A stretch of DNA of 64,000 nucleotides from Mycobacterium sp. (lineage in GTDB: Bacteria > Actinomycetota > Actinomycetes > Mycobacteriales > Mycobacteriaceae), in contig RXJD01000002.1 of NCBI GenBank assembly GCA_003987775.1, positions 124,001 through 188,000 on the forward strand, given 5' to 3'. Under the pieces are notes generated by a model, which was not told the origin of the DNA, did not search any database, and saw only the letters and a list, made by a program, of their open reading frames with translations. A program made the position numbers and the translations under genes. Within the stretch, counting starts at the first letter, position 1; each line of letters starts with the position of its first letter. Shown here piece by piece: positions 55,784 through 64,000 of the stretch.

Positions 55784-55865
55784 CCACGCAGGCGGCGACG
55801 ATGTGGGAGACTGCCCGCGTGTTCAGGAATGCGGGCCACGGTGAGCGGGGACCGGAGGGGACCTA

Positions 55866-56579
55866 GTGGATTCCGAATCAGATCCGCCTGAAGAGGGTAC
55901 GACAGAGGACGGCCCGGCCGAGGGCCGCGGGACCGAGGAGAGCAAGCCCGCGGAGACCAAGCCCGAGCCGGGCAAACCGGCCGCGGATCGTCCGCGCCGC
56001 AGTTCGCTGGGTGCGAACCGTCCGTTCAAGGACGCGCCGGACAAGCCGGACACGCCCCTGCTGAAACCCCTGGGCAGCATTCAGTTCCAGGACGCCGCCA
56101 CGACGAAGCCGAGGCCGCCGACGCCGGCCGAGCTGCGCGCGCGCCGCAAGCACGAAGACAAGCAGCGCGAGCTCGAAGAGGCGCGCCAGGCCGCCGAGGC
56201 CAAGCGGCAGAAGCAGAAGCGCATCCTGATGGGGTCCGCGGCGGCCGTCGGCGTGGTCGGACTGGTGGCGGGTGTCGGGTACTGGTTGCTGCGGCCGGAC
56301 AACGTCACCGCGCAGTGCGTCCAGGACGACCCCAGCGGTCAGCCGGTGATCGTGCCCGACAGCTACTGCACCGGCCACACCCCGGGCATGAACGGCTTCT
56401 TCTTCTGGGGTGGGCACTCCTACCGCTACTACTACGGCAGCAGCGGTTCGGTCGGGCAACGGCCGATCGGCGGATCGACCAGCATCCCCAAGGGAGCGAA
56501 CGTCACCACCAAGTCAGGCACGACGATCCAGCGCGGCGGCATCGGAGGCAGTGGTGGCAAGGGCGGCGGCGGCTCGTGA
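55866..56579 (+). CDS. YgiB/DUF1190-like membrane protein with glycine-rich tail
   Basis: 237 residues from the GTG at 55866 with a GGAGGGG site. A charged, disordered N-terminus (1-110) includes a helical KHEDKQRELEEARQAAEAKR segment. One transmembrane helix lies at about 119-140 (ILMGSAAAVGVVGLVAGVGYWLL). The external part has two cysteines (AQCVQDD, DSYCTGH), aromatic repeats (FFFWGGHSYRYYYG) and a Ser/Thr/Gly tail. The layout resembles YgiB/YjfM partners of YgiC/YjfC. It overlaps the ATP-grasp gene by 4 bp (GTGA). Confidence 0.65.
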   Translation: MDSESDPPEEGTTEDGPAEGRGTEESKPAETKPEPGKPAADRPRRSSLGANRPFKDAPDKPDTPLLKPLGSIQFQDAATTKPRPPTPAELRARRKHEDKQRELEEARQAAEAKRQKQKRILMGSAAAVGVVGLVAGVGYWLLRPDNVTAQCVQDDPSGQPVIVPDSYCTGHTPGMNGFFFWGGHSYRYYYGSSGSVGQRPIGGSTSIPKGANVTTKSGTTIQRGGIGGSGGKGGGGS

Positions 56580-57742
56580 AACGTGCCCGATCTCAGCCGC
56601 GGCCGAACTGGCAGTCGATCGTCGAATCACAGGGACTCGTCTACGGCACGCCGGCGCGTGACGCACGTGGAGCCGACCGGCCGTACTGGGACGAGTCGGT
56701 CTATTACGAATTCGAGATGGACGAGATCCTGGCCCTGGAAGCCGACGTCGAGCTGCTGCACTCGATGTGCCTGAACGCCGTCGAGCAAGTGGTTCTGATG
56801 GAGCGCTACGCGGATTTCGGCTTGCCGGAATGGAGTTGGCCGCATGTCGCCGAGTCGTGGCGCCGCTCGGATCCGCACGTGTACGGCCGGTTCGACCTGC
56901 GGTATGACGGCCGGCGTCCCGCGGTGCTGCTGGAGTACAACGCCGATACGCCCACCACGCTGCTGGAAGCCGCGATCGTGCAATGGTATTGGCTGAAGGA
57001 CAAGTTTCCCGACGACGACCAGTGGAACTCGCTGCACGAGCAGTTGGTAGAGCGCTGGGGTGTGGTCCGTGATCTGTTGCCCAGCAACGAATTACACTTC
57101 GCCTGGTCCGGCGTGGAGGCCACCGGCGAGGATCAGATCACGACCACCTATATGCAGGAGACCGCAGCCGAGGCCGGTTTTCACACGGTCGGGCTGTTGA
57201 TCGAGGACGTCGGCTGGGACTCCGCGCTGGAGCGCTTCGTCGATCTCGAAGAGGATCCGATCCAGGCGATCTTCAAGCTGCATCCGTGGGAATGGGTGCT
57301 CGACGATCAGTTCGGTAAGTACGTGGCGCAGACGCTGCCGCAGACCATGTGGATCGAACCGCTGTGGAAGACGCTGCTGTCCAACAAGGCGATCCTGGCG
57401 GTGCTGTGGGAGATGTATCCGGGGCACCCGAACCTGTTGCCGGCCTACCTCGACGACCCGCACGAGCTCACCGAGTACGTGCGCAAGCCCAAGCTCGGAC
57501 GTGAAGGGGCGAACGTCACCGTCGTCGGCGCCGGCATGGAGACCGCCACCGGAGGCTTCTACGGCGAAGAGGGATTCGTCTATCAGTTGCTCGACCCGCT
57601 GCCCGAGTTCGACGACATGCGACCGGCTTTGGGGGCCTGGGTGGTCGGCGACACCGCTGCGGGTCTGGGCATCCGCGAGACTGCCGGACTCATCACCGAC
57701 GATGGCGCGGCATTCGTTCCACACCGAATTCCACTGAGATGA
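56576..57742 (+). CDS. Glutathionylspermidine synthase-like ATP-grasp ligase (YgiC/YjfC type)
   Basis: 388 residues from the GTG at 56576. The fold blocks are YWDESVYYEFEMDEILALE, RFDLRYDGRRPAVLLEYNADTPTTLLEA (nucleotide/Mg site region), FKLHPWEWVLDD, NKAILAVLWEMYPGHPNLLPA, and REGANVTVVGAG (ATP loop). It corresponds to the synthetase domain only; the amidase half of E. coli Gss is absent. The family ligates a carboxylate to an amine using ATP. Mycobacteria lack glutathione, so the substrate is unknown. Neighbouring membrane genes imply a membrane-linked role. Confidence 0.85.
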   Translation: MKRARSQPRPNWQSIVESQGLVYGTPARDARGADRPYWDESVYYEFEMDEILALEADVELLHSMCLNAVEQVVLMERYADFGLPEWSWPHVAESWRRSDPHVYGRFDLRYDGRRPAVLLEYNADTPTTLLEAAIVQWYWLKDKFPDDDQWNSLHEQLVERWGVVRDLLPSNELHFAWSGVEATGEDQITTTYMQETAAEAGFHTVGLLIEDVGWDSALERFVDLEEDPIQAIFKLHPWEWVLDDQFGKYVAQTLPQTMWIEPLWKTLLSNKAILAVLWEMYPGHPNLLPAYLDDPHELTEYVRKPKLGREGANVTVVGAGMETATGGFYGEEGFVYQLLDPLPEFDDMRPALGAWVVGDTAAGLGIRETAGLITDDGAAFVPHRIPLR

Positions 57743-57771
57743 ACCCTTGAGATGAACGGAGTTGATCTTCG

Positions 57772-58230
57772 ATGACGACGACGATTGTTGCGCTGCCGCA
57801 TTCGGACTACTGGAGCTGGCTGGGACGGGGCGCCGGAGCCATCGTGCTGTACTCGATCCTCGGCCTGGTGCTGATGATCGTCGGCTTTTATGCCATCGAC
57901 CTGACCACGCCGGGCCCGCTTCGCAAGATGGTCAACGCGGGTAAGCCGAACGCCATCCTGGTGGCCGCGGCCGGAATGGTCAGCATGGCTTTTATTGTGG
58001 TCATTGCGATTTACTCGTCGTCGGGCAACCTGCGGGAGGGGCTGCTGGCGTCGGCGGTGTTCGGTTTGGTCGGTATTGCCTCGCAGGTGGTGATGATGCG
58101 GATCGCGACCGTGGTGATCGGCATCGACATGGACACGTTGTTCCACTCCGACGAATTCAGCTACGACGCCTTGATGGTGGCCGCGGCGCAGTTCGCGCTC
58201 GGGATTGTGGTGTCGGTCGCGATTCTCTGA
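57772..58230 (+). CDS. DUF350 membrane protein (YjfL-like)
   Basis: 152 residues with four transmembrane helices (about 22-44, 62-82, 90-110 and 130-152). DUF350 proteins occur beside YgiC/YjfC-type ligases in many bacteria. The spacing from the ATP-grasp gene (29 bp) supports one operon. Function is not established; it may be a channel or a scaffold for the modifying enzyme. Confidence 0.8.
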   Translation: MTTTIVALPHSDYWSWLGRGAGAIVLYSILGLVLMIVGFYAIDLTTPGPLRKMVNAGKPNAILVAAAGMVSMAFIVVIAIYSSSGNLREGLLASAVFGLVGIASQVVMMRIATVVIGIDMDTLFHSDEFSYDALMVAAAQFALGIVVSVAIL

Positions 58231-58240
58231 GTCTGGGTTG

Positions 58241-59722
58241 CTACGCGGGCCTGATCGCCAGGGCGAGCTGCTGCGGCGTGTAGTTGACCAGCAGGGGGAT
58301 GAGTCCCGAGAACGGTGTGCCGAAGATCGTCACCGGTAGTGAAAGACCGCCCGGTGTCAGCAGAGATGGGGGCACATTGACTGTCGCGGTGGCCGGATGG
58401 GGTGGAACCAGGAGCCCGTCGGAGGGCAGGTGCAGGACGATTGCGACATTGGTGGGGAACAGATTGGGATCCACGGATCCGGTCGGCACATTGATCGTCG
58501 TGTCGATCGGGAGATTGCCGTTGAGGAAGCCGTTCAGCGCCACCGCCGGCGCATCGAAGAGCGTGCTCGTCGCTCCCAGATAGTTTCCGGCCGCGATCTG
58601 CTGCCCGAAGGTTTCGGCGCTGGTCGCGATTGCATTCAGCGTCGCGAGTGGGGCGCCGGCGGCGGCATAGGTGGCCACCAGCGGCAGCCCGAAGAAGGCT
58701 TCGAGTGTTCCGGTGCCCGCGAGAATATTGAGGTCAGCCTCCGCACTGATACTCGGAACCGTAAGCGTATTAAGCACATTCGTGAAGTTCTGGGAAATCT
58801 GGCGGGGGAGGGAGGGCGGCATCAGATTGGTGAGGTACTGCGCCTCCTGTCCCGGCAGATTCATGATGGTGAAGAAGTCACCCAGTGGGCCAAGGATGGT
58901 GGGATTCACGCTGGCGGTGAAGGTGAGATTCAGGAGATCCACGGTGGTCGTCACCGGCCCGGTCTCGACCCCGGTGACCAGCAGGCCCAGAGTGGCCCTG
59001 CCGAAATCCGACACCGCACCGGTGAAGTTGCCGGTCAACAGGGTTTGCGCGGCCACCTGGAGTCCCGATACGTAGGTCGGCAGCCCCGCGACCAGACCGC
59101 TGAACCCGTTGACCGCCGACGTCACGAACGTCTGCGCGAAGCCGATCTGGGTGGTGATGAACTGCTGTGCGTAATACGCCGCGTTGAAGGACAGGGCCTG
59201 CTGGATGGCGGCTTCAATCGCCGCAGGGAGATTGGGCAAGTTGGCGGGGATGTTCGCGATAGCAGTAGCGATCTGCTGTGCGTAGCCCGCCTGGTTGGCC
59301 AGGAACTGCCGGAAGAAGGGGAACGGGTTCGCGGCCCAGGCGCCGCCCAGTGCTTGCAGATTGGTCGCGGTGTTGGTGACGAGTTGCCCGTACGCGCCTC
59401 CCGGAACGGTCGTCGCGGCACTCGCGAGAACCGTTCCGGCATTGGCGATTTCCGCGCTCGCGTACCCCGCGGCGCTGCTGTTCAGCAGTCGTACGAAGTC
59501 GGCGTGGTACGCGGACACCTGCGCACTGACGGCCTGAAACTCCTCGCCGAAGCCGCCGAACAGTTGCGCGACGGCGGCCGACACCTCGTCTGCGGCGGCG
59601 GTCGCGATCCCGGTGGTGGGCGCCGAGGCCGCCGTCGCCACCTCCTGCAGCGACGAACCGAGCCCCGCCAGATCCTCGGCGGCAGCAGTGACCCAATCTG
59701 GCGTTGTGACCAAGTACGACAT
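58241..59722 (-). CDS. PE-family protein with long unique C-terminus
   Basis: 493 residues from the ATG at 59722 (MSYLVTTPDWVTAAAEDLAG). The PE domain (about 1-95) ends with the YxxxD/E-type region seen in ESX substrates (SAYHADFVRLLNSSAAGYASAE). The C-terminus is hydrophobic and Ala/Leu/Thr-rich, without PGRS repeats, similar to other PE proteins with a unique domain. It is presumably exported by a type VII system, perhaps ESX-5 or ESX-1. No PPE gene is adjacent. Confidence 0.88.
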   Translation of the reverse strand: MSYLVTTPDWVTAAAEDLAGLGSSLQEVATAASAPTTGIATAAADEVSAAVAQLFGGFGEEFQAVSAQVSAYHADFVRLLNSSAAGYASAEIANAGTVLASAATTVPGGAYGQLVTNTATNLQALGGAWAANPFPFFRQFLANQAGYAQQIATAIANIPANLPNLPAAIEAAIQQALSFNAAYYAQQFITTQIGFAQTFVTSAVNGFSGLVAGLPTYVSGLQVAAQTLLTGNFTGAVSDFGRATLGLLVTGVETGPVTTTVDLLNLTFTASVNPTILGPLGDFFTIMNLPGQEAQYLTNLMPPSLPRQISQNFTNVLNTLTVPSISAEADLNILAGTGTLEAFFGLPLVATYAAAGAPLATLNAIATSAETFGQQIAAGNYLGATSTLFDAPAVALNGFLNGNLPIDTTINVPTGSVDPNLFPTNVAIVLHLPSDGLLVPPHPATATVNVPPSLLTPGGLSLPVTIFGTPFSGLIPLLVNYTPQQLALAIRPA

Positions 59723-59802
59723 GGCCGAATCCCCTCGAATGACTTCCCCGCCGAATCGAGGGTAATCCCGGGCGCGGCCCCAGCGCCGGAGATTCGCCGA
59801 AG

Positions 59803-61116
59803 TCAGCGGCGAGTCAGCCGCACCGGCAACGAAACCGGTCCGCGCAGCGACGGCGTGATGCTCCACCGGACCGGCCCGGCCAGCTCCAACCCGTCCACCT
59901 CGTCCAGCAGACAATCGATGGCCGTGGCCGCTTCGAGACGGGCCAGATGAGCTCCGAGGCAGAAATGCAGGCCGTGTCCGAAGGCGAGATGCCCGGTGGT
60001 GTTGCGCCGGATGTCGAAGCGGTCCGGCTCGGCGAACTTGCCGGGATCACGGTTGGCGGCCCCGTAGAACAGCAATGCCCTTGAGCCCTTGGGAATTACC
60101 GTGTCGCCGATCTCGTAGTCGGCGGTAGCCGTCCGGGTTACCCACTGCACCGGCGAACCCCAGCGCGCCGTCTCTTCGACCGCGGCGTAGAGGCGGCTAC
60201 GGTCTGCCTTCAGTTCGGCGAACAACTCGGGGTCCTCGGCGAGCCTGATGAGCAGCATCCCCAGCAGGTTCGTGGTCGTCTCGTTGCCGGCCACCAGCAG
60301 CACGAGCACATACAGAAACGCCTCGCTGTCCGACAGCTCCCCGGCGGCGAGGGCGGCCTGCAGGCGGGTCAGCAGATCGTCGGCGGGTTGGGTTGCACGC
60401 GTGCGTATTTCGGCGTCAGAGAAGCTGCGCAACCGCAGGTAGGCCTGCATCGCCGAGCCCATCATGCGCACGATCTGCGGTAGTGACCGCGGCGCGAAAA
60501 TCTGCGCGAACTTCTCCGACACCGCCCGGAACGCCGGCCACTGTTGCCGTGGAATACCCAGGATGTTGGCGATCACATTGATGGGCATCGGGATGGTCAG
60601 TGCCGGAACGAGATCCACCACCTCGCCGCGCTTGAGCCCGGTGATCGCCTCGCCGGCCAGCGCGCGGATGTCGGTCGTCCACGCCTGGACGGCCCGCTTG
60701 GTGAACAGTGGTGCCACGATGTGGCGCAGCCGGGTGTGATCCGGTGGGTCGGTGAAGACCACCATGTTCGCCGCGAACGACCGCAGTGTGATGCCGTCGC
60801 GCGAGGTGAACGTGGTGTTGTCGCGGACGGCGGAGTGGACGTCGTCGTACCGTCCCACCATCCAGACGCCGAGACGTTCGTTGATCATCACGGGGTGTTC
60901 CCGAATCCGTTCATAGTCGGGATAGGGGTTGGCGATGTTGCGGACGAGCGTGGGGTCGAATGTCGTGCGCGGCACCGATGCCGGTGCGGAGTTCGGATGC
61001 GGCCGGCGCAGGTCGCGGTAACCGCCGACGGCGACGGGCCGCCAGAGATCGGTGACCGAGCTCCGTGCCGCCGAGGCAAGCGCCCGGGGCGGAGGCCTGA
61101 GCAGATCAGTCGTCAC
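59803..61116 (-). CDS. Cytochrome P450
   Basis: 437 residues from the GTG at 61116. The haem-ligand motif FGHGLHFCLGAHLAR has its Cys near residue 384. The I-helix AGNETTTNLL and the ExxR of EETARWGSP are intact, so the enzyme should be active with a redox partner encoded elsewhere. It is divergent from an AraC regulator with only 72 bp between the starts. The substrate is unknown. Confidence 0.92.
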   Translation of the reverse strand: MTTDLLRPPPRALASAARSSVTDLWRPVAVGGYRDLRRPHPNSAPASVPRTTFDPTLVRNIANPYPDYERIREHPVMINERLGVWMVGRYDDVHSAVRDNTTFTSRDGITLRSFAANMVVFTDPPDHTRLRHIVAPLFTKRAVQAWTTDIRALAGEAITGLKRGEVVDLVPALTIPMPINVIANILGIPRQQWPAFRAVSEKFAQIFAPRSLPQIVRMMGSAMQAYLRLRSFSDAEIRTRATQPADDLLTRLQAALAAGELSDSEAFLYVLVLLVAGNETTTNLLGMLLIRLAEDPELFAELKADRSRLYAAVEETARWGSPVQWVTRTATADYEIGDTVIPKGSRALLFYGAANRDPGKFAEPDRFDIRRNTTGHLAFGHGLHFCLGAHLARLEAATAIDCLLDEVDGLELAGPVRWSITPSLRGPVSLPVRLTRR

Positions 61117-61161
61117 TCCGATGACGCTAGGCCGGGTCGGACGTCGTGAGAATGGTCGTTC

Positions 61162-61188
61162 CAGACACAGATTTGATATTTTCAGACA
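61162..61188. promoter_or_regulatory. Candidate AraC direct-repeat operator
   Basis: CAGACA lies at 61162-61167 and 61183-61188, 21 bp apart (two helical turns), in the same direction, between the divergent P450 and AraC starts. AraC proteins often bind tandem half-sites with this spacing. The second copy abuts the AraC start codon. Inferred from pattern and position only. Confidence 0.5.
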
Positions 61189-62205
61189 ATGGTTGGTGCT
61201 GCATCTCCCGTCTGGGAAGTGGCGCTGTCGTCTGCGACCGGCCGGCACCTGCTGGAGACCGGCCGCCGGCACGGGCTTGACCCGGCGACGTGCCTGGCCG
61301 GAACGGGGCTGACATCCGATGATTTGGCCGATCCGGCGACGGAGGTCTATGCCAGTCAAGAGCTGACGATGATCCGCAATGTGATCGGCCGGCTCGGCGA
61401 CAAGCCGGGGCTCGGCATGGAAACCGGGATGCAGTACAACCTCGCCGATACCGGCATCTTCGGCTATGCGCTGATGGCCAGTCCCACGTTCGGCGACGCC
61501 ATCGACGTCGCCTGTCGCTATGCCGCTCTGGCCGACACGTATCTGAGCCTGGTCGCGGAGGTGACCAGCAGCGAAGCGGTCATCGAGTTCCGCGACAACA
61601 CAATTCCGCACGATGTCCGGCGCTTTGTCATGGAACGCGATTTTGCGATCATGTTGCGGTTGCTGCCGTTGCTGCTGGGTGCCAACCACCCGTCCGTCAC
61701 CTTGCGGATGGAGCTTGCGGATATGCAATTACCAACGCAGACAGTCGAATTGGACGGCGTGGCCGTCCATGTCGAGCACACCACGCGCAATGCGCTGATC
61801 ATCCCGGCCGACCTGATCGGCCGGCCGATGCCCGCGGCCGACCCGCAGACGGCGGCGATCTGCATCCGTCAGTGCGAGGAGCTGTTGAATCGGCGACGCA
61901 CCAGGCGGGGGTTCTCGGCGACCGTCCGGACCAGGCTGATCCAGGATTCGGCGGAGATCCCGTCGATGGCGACGGTCGCGAAGGAACTGTGCATCACCGA
62001 GCGCACCCTGCACCGTCGGCTGGCCGCCGAGGGCACCAGCTATCGGGCGCTGCTCGACGAGGTGCGGGCCACCTTGGCGGGCGAACTGCTGAAATCGGGA
62101 CTGACCGTCGAGGAGACCGCACAGCGCCTCGGGTATTCCGAGACGGCCGCGTTCACCCGCGCCCACATCCGGTGGAACGGCCATCCGCCCAGCCGGCGCC
62201 GGTGA
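61189..62205 (+). CDS. AraC-family transcriptional regulator
   Basis: 338 residues. The N-terminal region has an Arabinose_bd-like fold of the OruR/VirS type (GLGMETGMQYNLADTGIFGYALMAS). The C-terminal double helix-turn-helix (about 245-335) includes ATVAKELCITERTLHRRLAAEGTSY and GYSETAAFTRAHIRWNGHPPS. It is likely the regulator of the divergent P450. The ligand is unknown. Confidence 0.9.
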   Translation: MVGAASPVWEVALSSATGRHLLETGRRHGLDPATCLAGTGLTSDDLADPATEVYASQELTMIRNVIGRLGDKPGLGMETGMQYNLADTGIFGYALMASPTFGDAIDVACRYAALADTYLSLVAEVTSSEAVIEFRDNTIPHDVRRFVMERDFAIMLRLLPLLLGANHPSVTLRMELADMQLPTQTVELDGVAVHVEHTTRNALIIPADLIGRPMPAADPQTAAICIRQCEELLNRRRTRRGFSATVRTRLIQDSAEIPSMATVAKELCITERTLHRRLAAEGTSYRALLDEVRATLAGELLKSGLTVEETAQRLGYSETAAFTRAHIRWNGHPPSRRR

Positions 62206-62252
62206 CTTAAGCCTCTGCCCGGCTGCCGGGGCCACCGTTAACGTCAGCAATC

Positions 62253-62885
62253 ATGGCTAACCAACGGCCGCTGCTGGGAGCGCTGATGACGGCGGGCGGC
62301 ATCGTCGGCCTGTACAACTGGGTCGGACGGCCGGTGATGTACAACTGGGGCGCCACCGACGAGGAGATCAACGCCGAGCTGCCCGGCGACGAGCTGGTCC
62401 AGCCGGGGGCGGTGCGTACCACCCGCGCCATCACCGTGGCCGCGACGCCGGCGGCGATCTGGCCGTGGCTGGCCCAGATCGGGGAGGACCGCGGCGGCTT
62501 TTACAGCTACGACTGGCTGGAACGCCTGGCAGGCACCCGCATTCACAACGCCGACACCGTCCACCCCGAATGGCAGCAGTTGAACGTCGGCGACATCGTC
62601 TGGCTGGCTCGCCGGTACGGCCGCAACGCGAGCCAAGTGGTCGCCGCGGTCGAACCCGGATCGCACCTGGTGTTGATGTCGCCGGCGGACTTCGAGCGGG
62701 TGCAGCGCGGCGAGAAGGCCATCGCGTCGTGGGGGTTCTACCTGCGCCCGCAGGACGGCGGGACCCGCTTGCTAGCGCGGGGTACCGGTGGCGTTGCCGG
62801 CATGGCCTTCTTCGACATTCCGCACTTCGTCATGGAACGGGGAATGCTGCGCGGCATCCGCAGGCGCGCCACGGTTCTGCGCTGA
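62253..62885 (+). CDS. SRPBCC-fold protein (polyketide cyclase/dehydrase-like)
   Basis: 210 residues. An N-terminal hydrophobic helix (LLGALMTAGGIVGLYNWV) precedes a START/SRPBCC-like fold with ITVAATPAAIWPWLAQIGEDRGGFYSYDWLERL, the usual ligand-binding entry. The C-terminus is basic. Its last 114 bp overlap the 3' end of the convergent decarboxylase-spermidine synthase gene. Function unknown; such proteins bind lipids or hydrophobic metabolites. Confidence 0.85.
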   Translation: MANQRPLLGALMTAGGIVGLYNWVGRPVMYNWGATDEEINAELPGDELVQPGAVRTTRAITVAATPAAIWPWLAQIGEDRGGFYSYDWLERLAGTRIHNADTVHPEWQQLNVGDIVWLARRYGRNASQVVAAVEPGSHLVLMSPADFERVQRGEKAIASWGFYLRPQDGGTRLLARGTGGVAGMAFFDIPHFVMERGMLRGIRRRATVLR

Positions 62886-64000
62886 CCCGGTGTCGCGCAG
62901 GCTTTTCGGTGGCACCGTAGCGGCGATCAGCGACACGGCGTCGATGGTCTGCGGCCGGTACGCCAGGGTGGGCAGCCGTTCGGACATCAGGGCCACCGGG
63001 TCGGCGACAAACTCGGCAAGGCCGGACAGGAACGCCCACTCGTGCTCGTCGCTACCGAAATACACTGTGGTGGAGAATGTTTCGTGATATCGCCGCCACG
63101 ACCGGTGCAGCGTCTCGTTGCGCCACAGGGTAGGGCAGCCCGCCTGGCCGACGACGACCCGGCCGATCCGGCGGCACCGGTCCAGAAAGCCGTTGTCGTA
63201 CAGTCGATTGTGCTGAGCGGGCTCCGGGCGCTCGTCGGGCAGATCCACCACCACGATGTCATAGGGTGAGGTGCATTGCTGCACGAAGTCCCAACCGTCG
63301 CGGTAGTGCATCGTGACCGGACCGAATCCCTGTTCAGCCCTGCGTAATTCGTCGATCGAGTAGCCGTAGGGCAGGTGTTCGGCGCACAGCCGCACCGCAT
63401 CGCGGTCGATGTCGACGTGGTCGACGTGGGCGGCTCCTGCGGCGATCGCCATCTGGCTGGCCACGCCTTCCCCGGAGCCGATGATCAGCACCCGCTCCAA
63501 ACGCCCGGCCAGCAGCAGCGCGGGCACCAGCAGCGCCTCGTGATAGACCAGCTGACTGAATGCGGTGCTCTGGCGTTCACCGTCGCTGAACAACGCCACG
63601 CCCTGATCGGTGCGAGCGATGACCAGTTCCTGGTAGTCGGTGCGCACGTCGCGGATCACCTCGGACAGCGTCCAGCTTCGGGTGAGCCCCGATGTCAGTG
63701 GCTCGATGATGGTCCGGCCGGCACTTTCCGTCGTGCCGAAAAGCGTTGGCAGCGGCTCGAATCCGTTGAATCGCACGGATGCGTAACTGGCGGTGTAGGC
63801 ACCGCTGTCGCAGATCTGCACCCCGTCGCCCGGTCGCAGCGTGACCGGCAGCGGGTAGCACTGGTACAGCACGTCGTCACCGTCACACGTCGGCCCCGCC
63901 AACACCGCGTCGGCAATGGCATCACCGTCGCGCTGCGTCCGCAGTCGGTAGCGGATGTACTCGTTCTCGGTTTCGGCGAGACCGCTGTAACGGCCGACGT
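62772..64000 (-). CDS. Decarboxylase-spermidine synthase fusion, C-terminal part
   Basis: Open through the right edge, so the 5' part is outside the window. The visible N-terminal portion (VGRYSGLAETENEYIRYRL; AGPTCDGDDVLYQCYPL; GAYTASYASVRFNGFEPLP) is the C-terminal end of a fold-III ornithine/diaminopimelate decarboxylase with the substrate-site Cys-Asp. It is fused directly to a spermidine synthase-like methyltransferase fold: DYQELVIARTDQGVALFSDG, QLVYHEALL, IIGSGEGVASQMAIAAGA, DIDRDAV and VVVDLPDERPEPAQ. The fusion would make and aminopropylate a diamine. The last 38 codons overlap the convergent SRPBCC gene. Confidence 0.85.
   Translation of the reverse strand, partial: VGRYSGLAETENEYIRYRLRTQRDGDAIADAVLAGPTCDGDDVLYQCYPLPVTLRPGDGVQICDSGAYTASYASVRFNGFEPLPTLFGTTESAGRTIIEPLTSGLTRSWTLSEVIRDVRTDYQELVIARTDQGVALFSDGERQSTAFSQLVYHEALLVPALLLAGRLERVLIIGSGEGVASQMAIAAGAAHVDHVDIDRDAVRLCAEHLPYGYSIDELRRAEQGFGPVTMHYRDGWDFVQQCTSPYDIVVVDLPDERPEPAQHNRLYDNGFLDRCRRIGRVVVGQAGCPTLWRNETLHRSWRRYHETFSTTVYFGSDEHEWAFLSGLAEFVADPVALMSERLPTLAYRPQTIDAVSLIAATVPPKSLRDTGSAQNRGAPADAAQHSPFHDEVRNVEEGHAGNATGTPR

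Noticed and set aside
1..64000. tRNA, rRNA, insertion sequences or prophage genes
   Set aside because: I saw no cloverleaf candidates, transposase motifs or integrase genes, although short RNAs could be missed by eye.

Overview
The window is a high-GC chromosomal segment from a Mycobacterium. It carries the ESX-1 type VII secretion locus (esxA/esxB, PPE68, eccA/B/Ca/Cb, espE-I), a PE protein, WhiB6, EspM, EspR, the mycobacterial Hns and EthA/EthR. Gene order follows the M. tuberculosis block Rv3876 back to Rv3813, but reversed. Several differences point to a non-tuberculous species: the superoxide dismutase has the Mn-type Gln145, PE35 and bfrB are missing from their usual places, an ECF sigma factor unit sits beside whiB6, and a glycine-rich ORF interrupts the ethA-ethR control region. 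I cannot name the species.

Layout. 1-12954 (minus strand): ESX-1 from espE down to the start of espI, which runs off the left edge. 13184-18591: control and accessory genes, namely espM, whiB6, a deazaflavin nitroreductase-like gene divergent from a SigI-like sigma factor, and an EspI-like proline-rich ATPase. 18598-24640: gltB-gltD. 24641-28493: a candidate small ORF, an F420-type LLM oxidoreductase, a small membrane protein, a PHP protein and a DinB polymerase. 28518-33532: ethR/ethA, rraA, hns, two conserved unknowns and espR. 33533-36645: a tandem repeat, an Rv3847-like gene, sodA, a small membrane protein and a DnaA-box cluster. 36646-45662: DUF4328, glpQ1, LCP, an IdeR-box-controlled DUF2470-like gene, pheA, a phosphoglycerate mutase-like gene, small unknowns, a septum-formation protein and serS. 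45765-49706: a GGDEF protein and a TetR/DUF2834/FAD-oxidoreductase unit with two matching operators. 49784-58230: an MBL-Rieske protein, a phosphotransferase, three tandem acyltransferases, a HAD hydrolase, and a DUF1190-like / ATP-grasp / DUF350 module. 58241-64000: a PE protein, a cytochrome P450 divergent from an AraC regulator, an SRPBCC protein and the 3' part of a decarboxylase-spermidine synthase fusion.

How they work together. Regulators known or likely to act on ESX-1 (EspM, WhiB6, EspR, Hns) lie within about 21 kb of the secretion genes. The control DNA is informative. A mirrored pair of GTAAC-N17-CGTC promoters sits between the sigma factor and its divergent neighbour. A TetR operator occurs twice around its own small regulon. 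The EthR operator appears split in two by an inserted glycine-rich ORF. The strongest candidates for poorly described biology are the DUF1190-like/ATP-grasp/DUF350 membrane module (55866-58230) and the decarboxylase-spermidine synthase fusion at the right edge. All functions are read from sequence features and recalled family knowledge; no database search was run.
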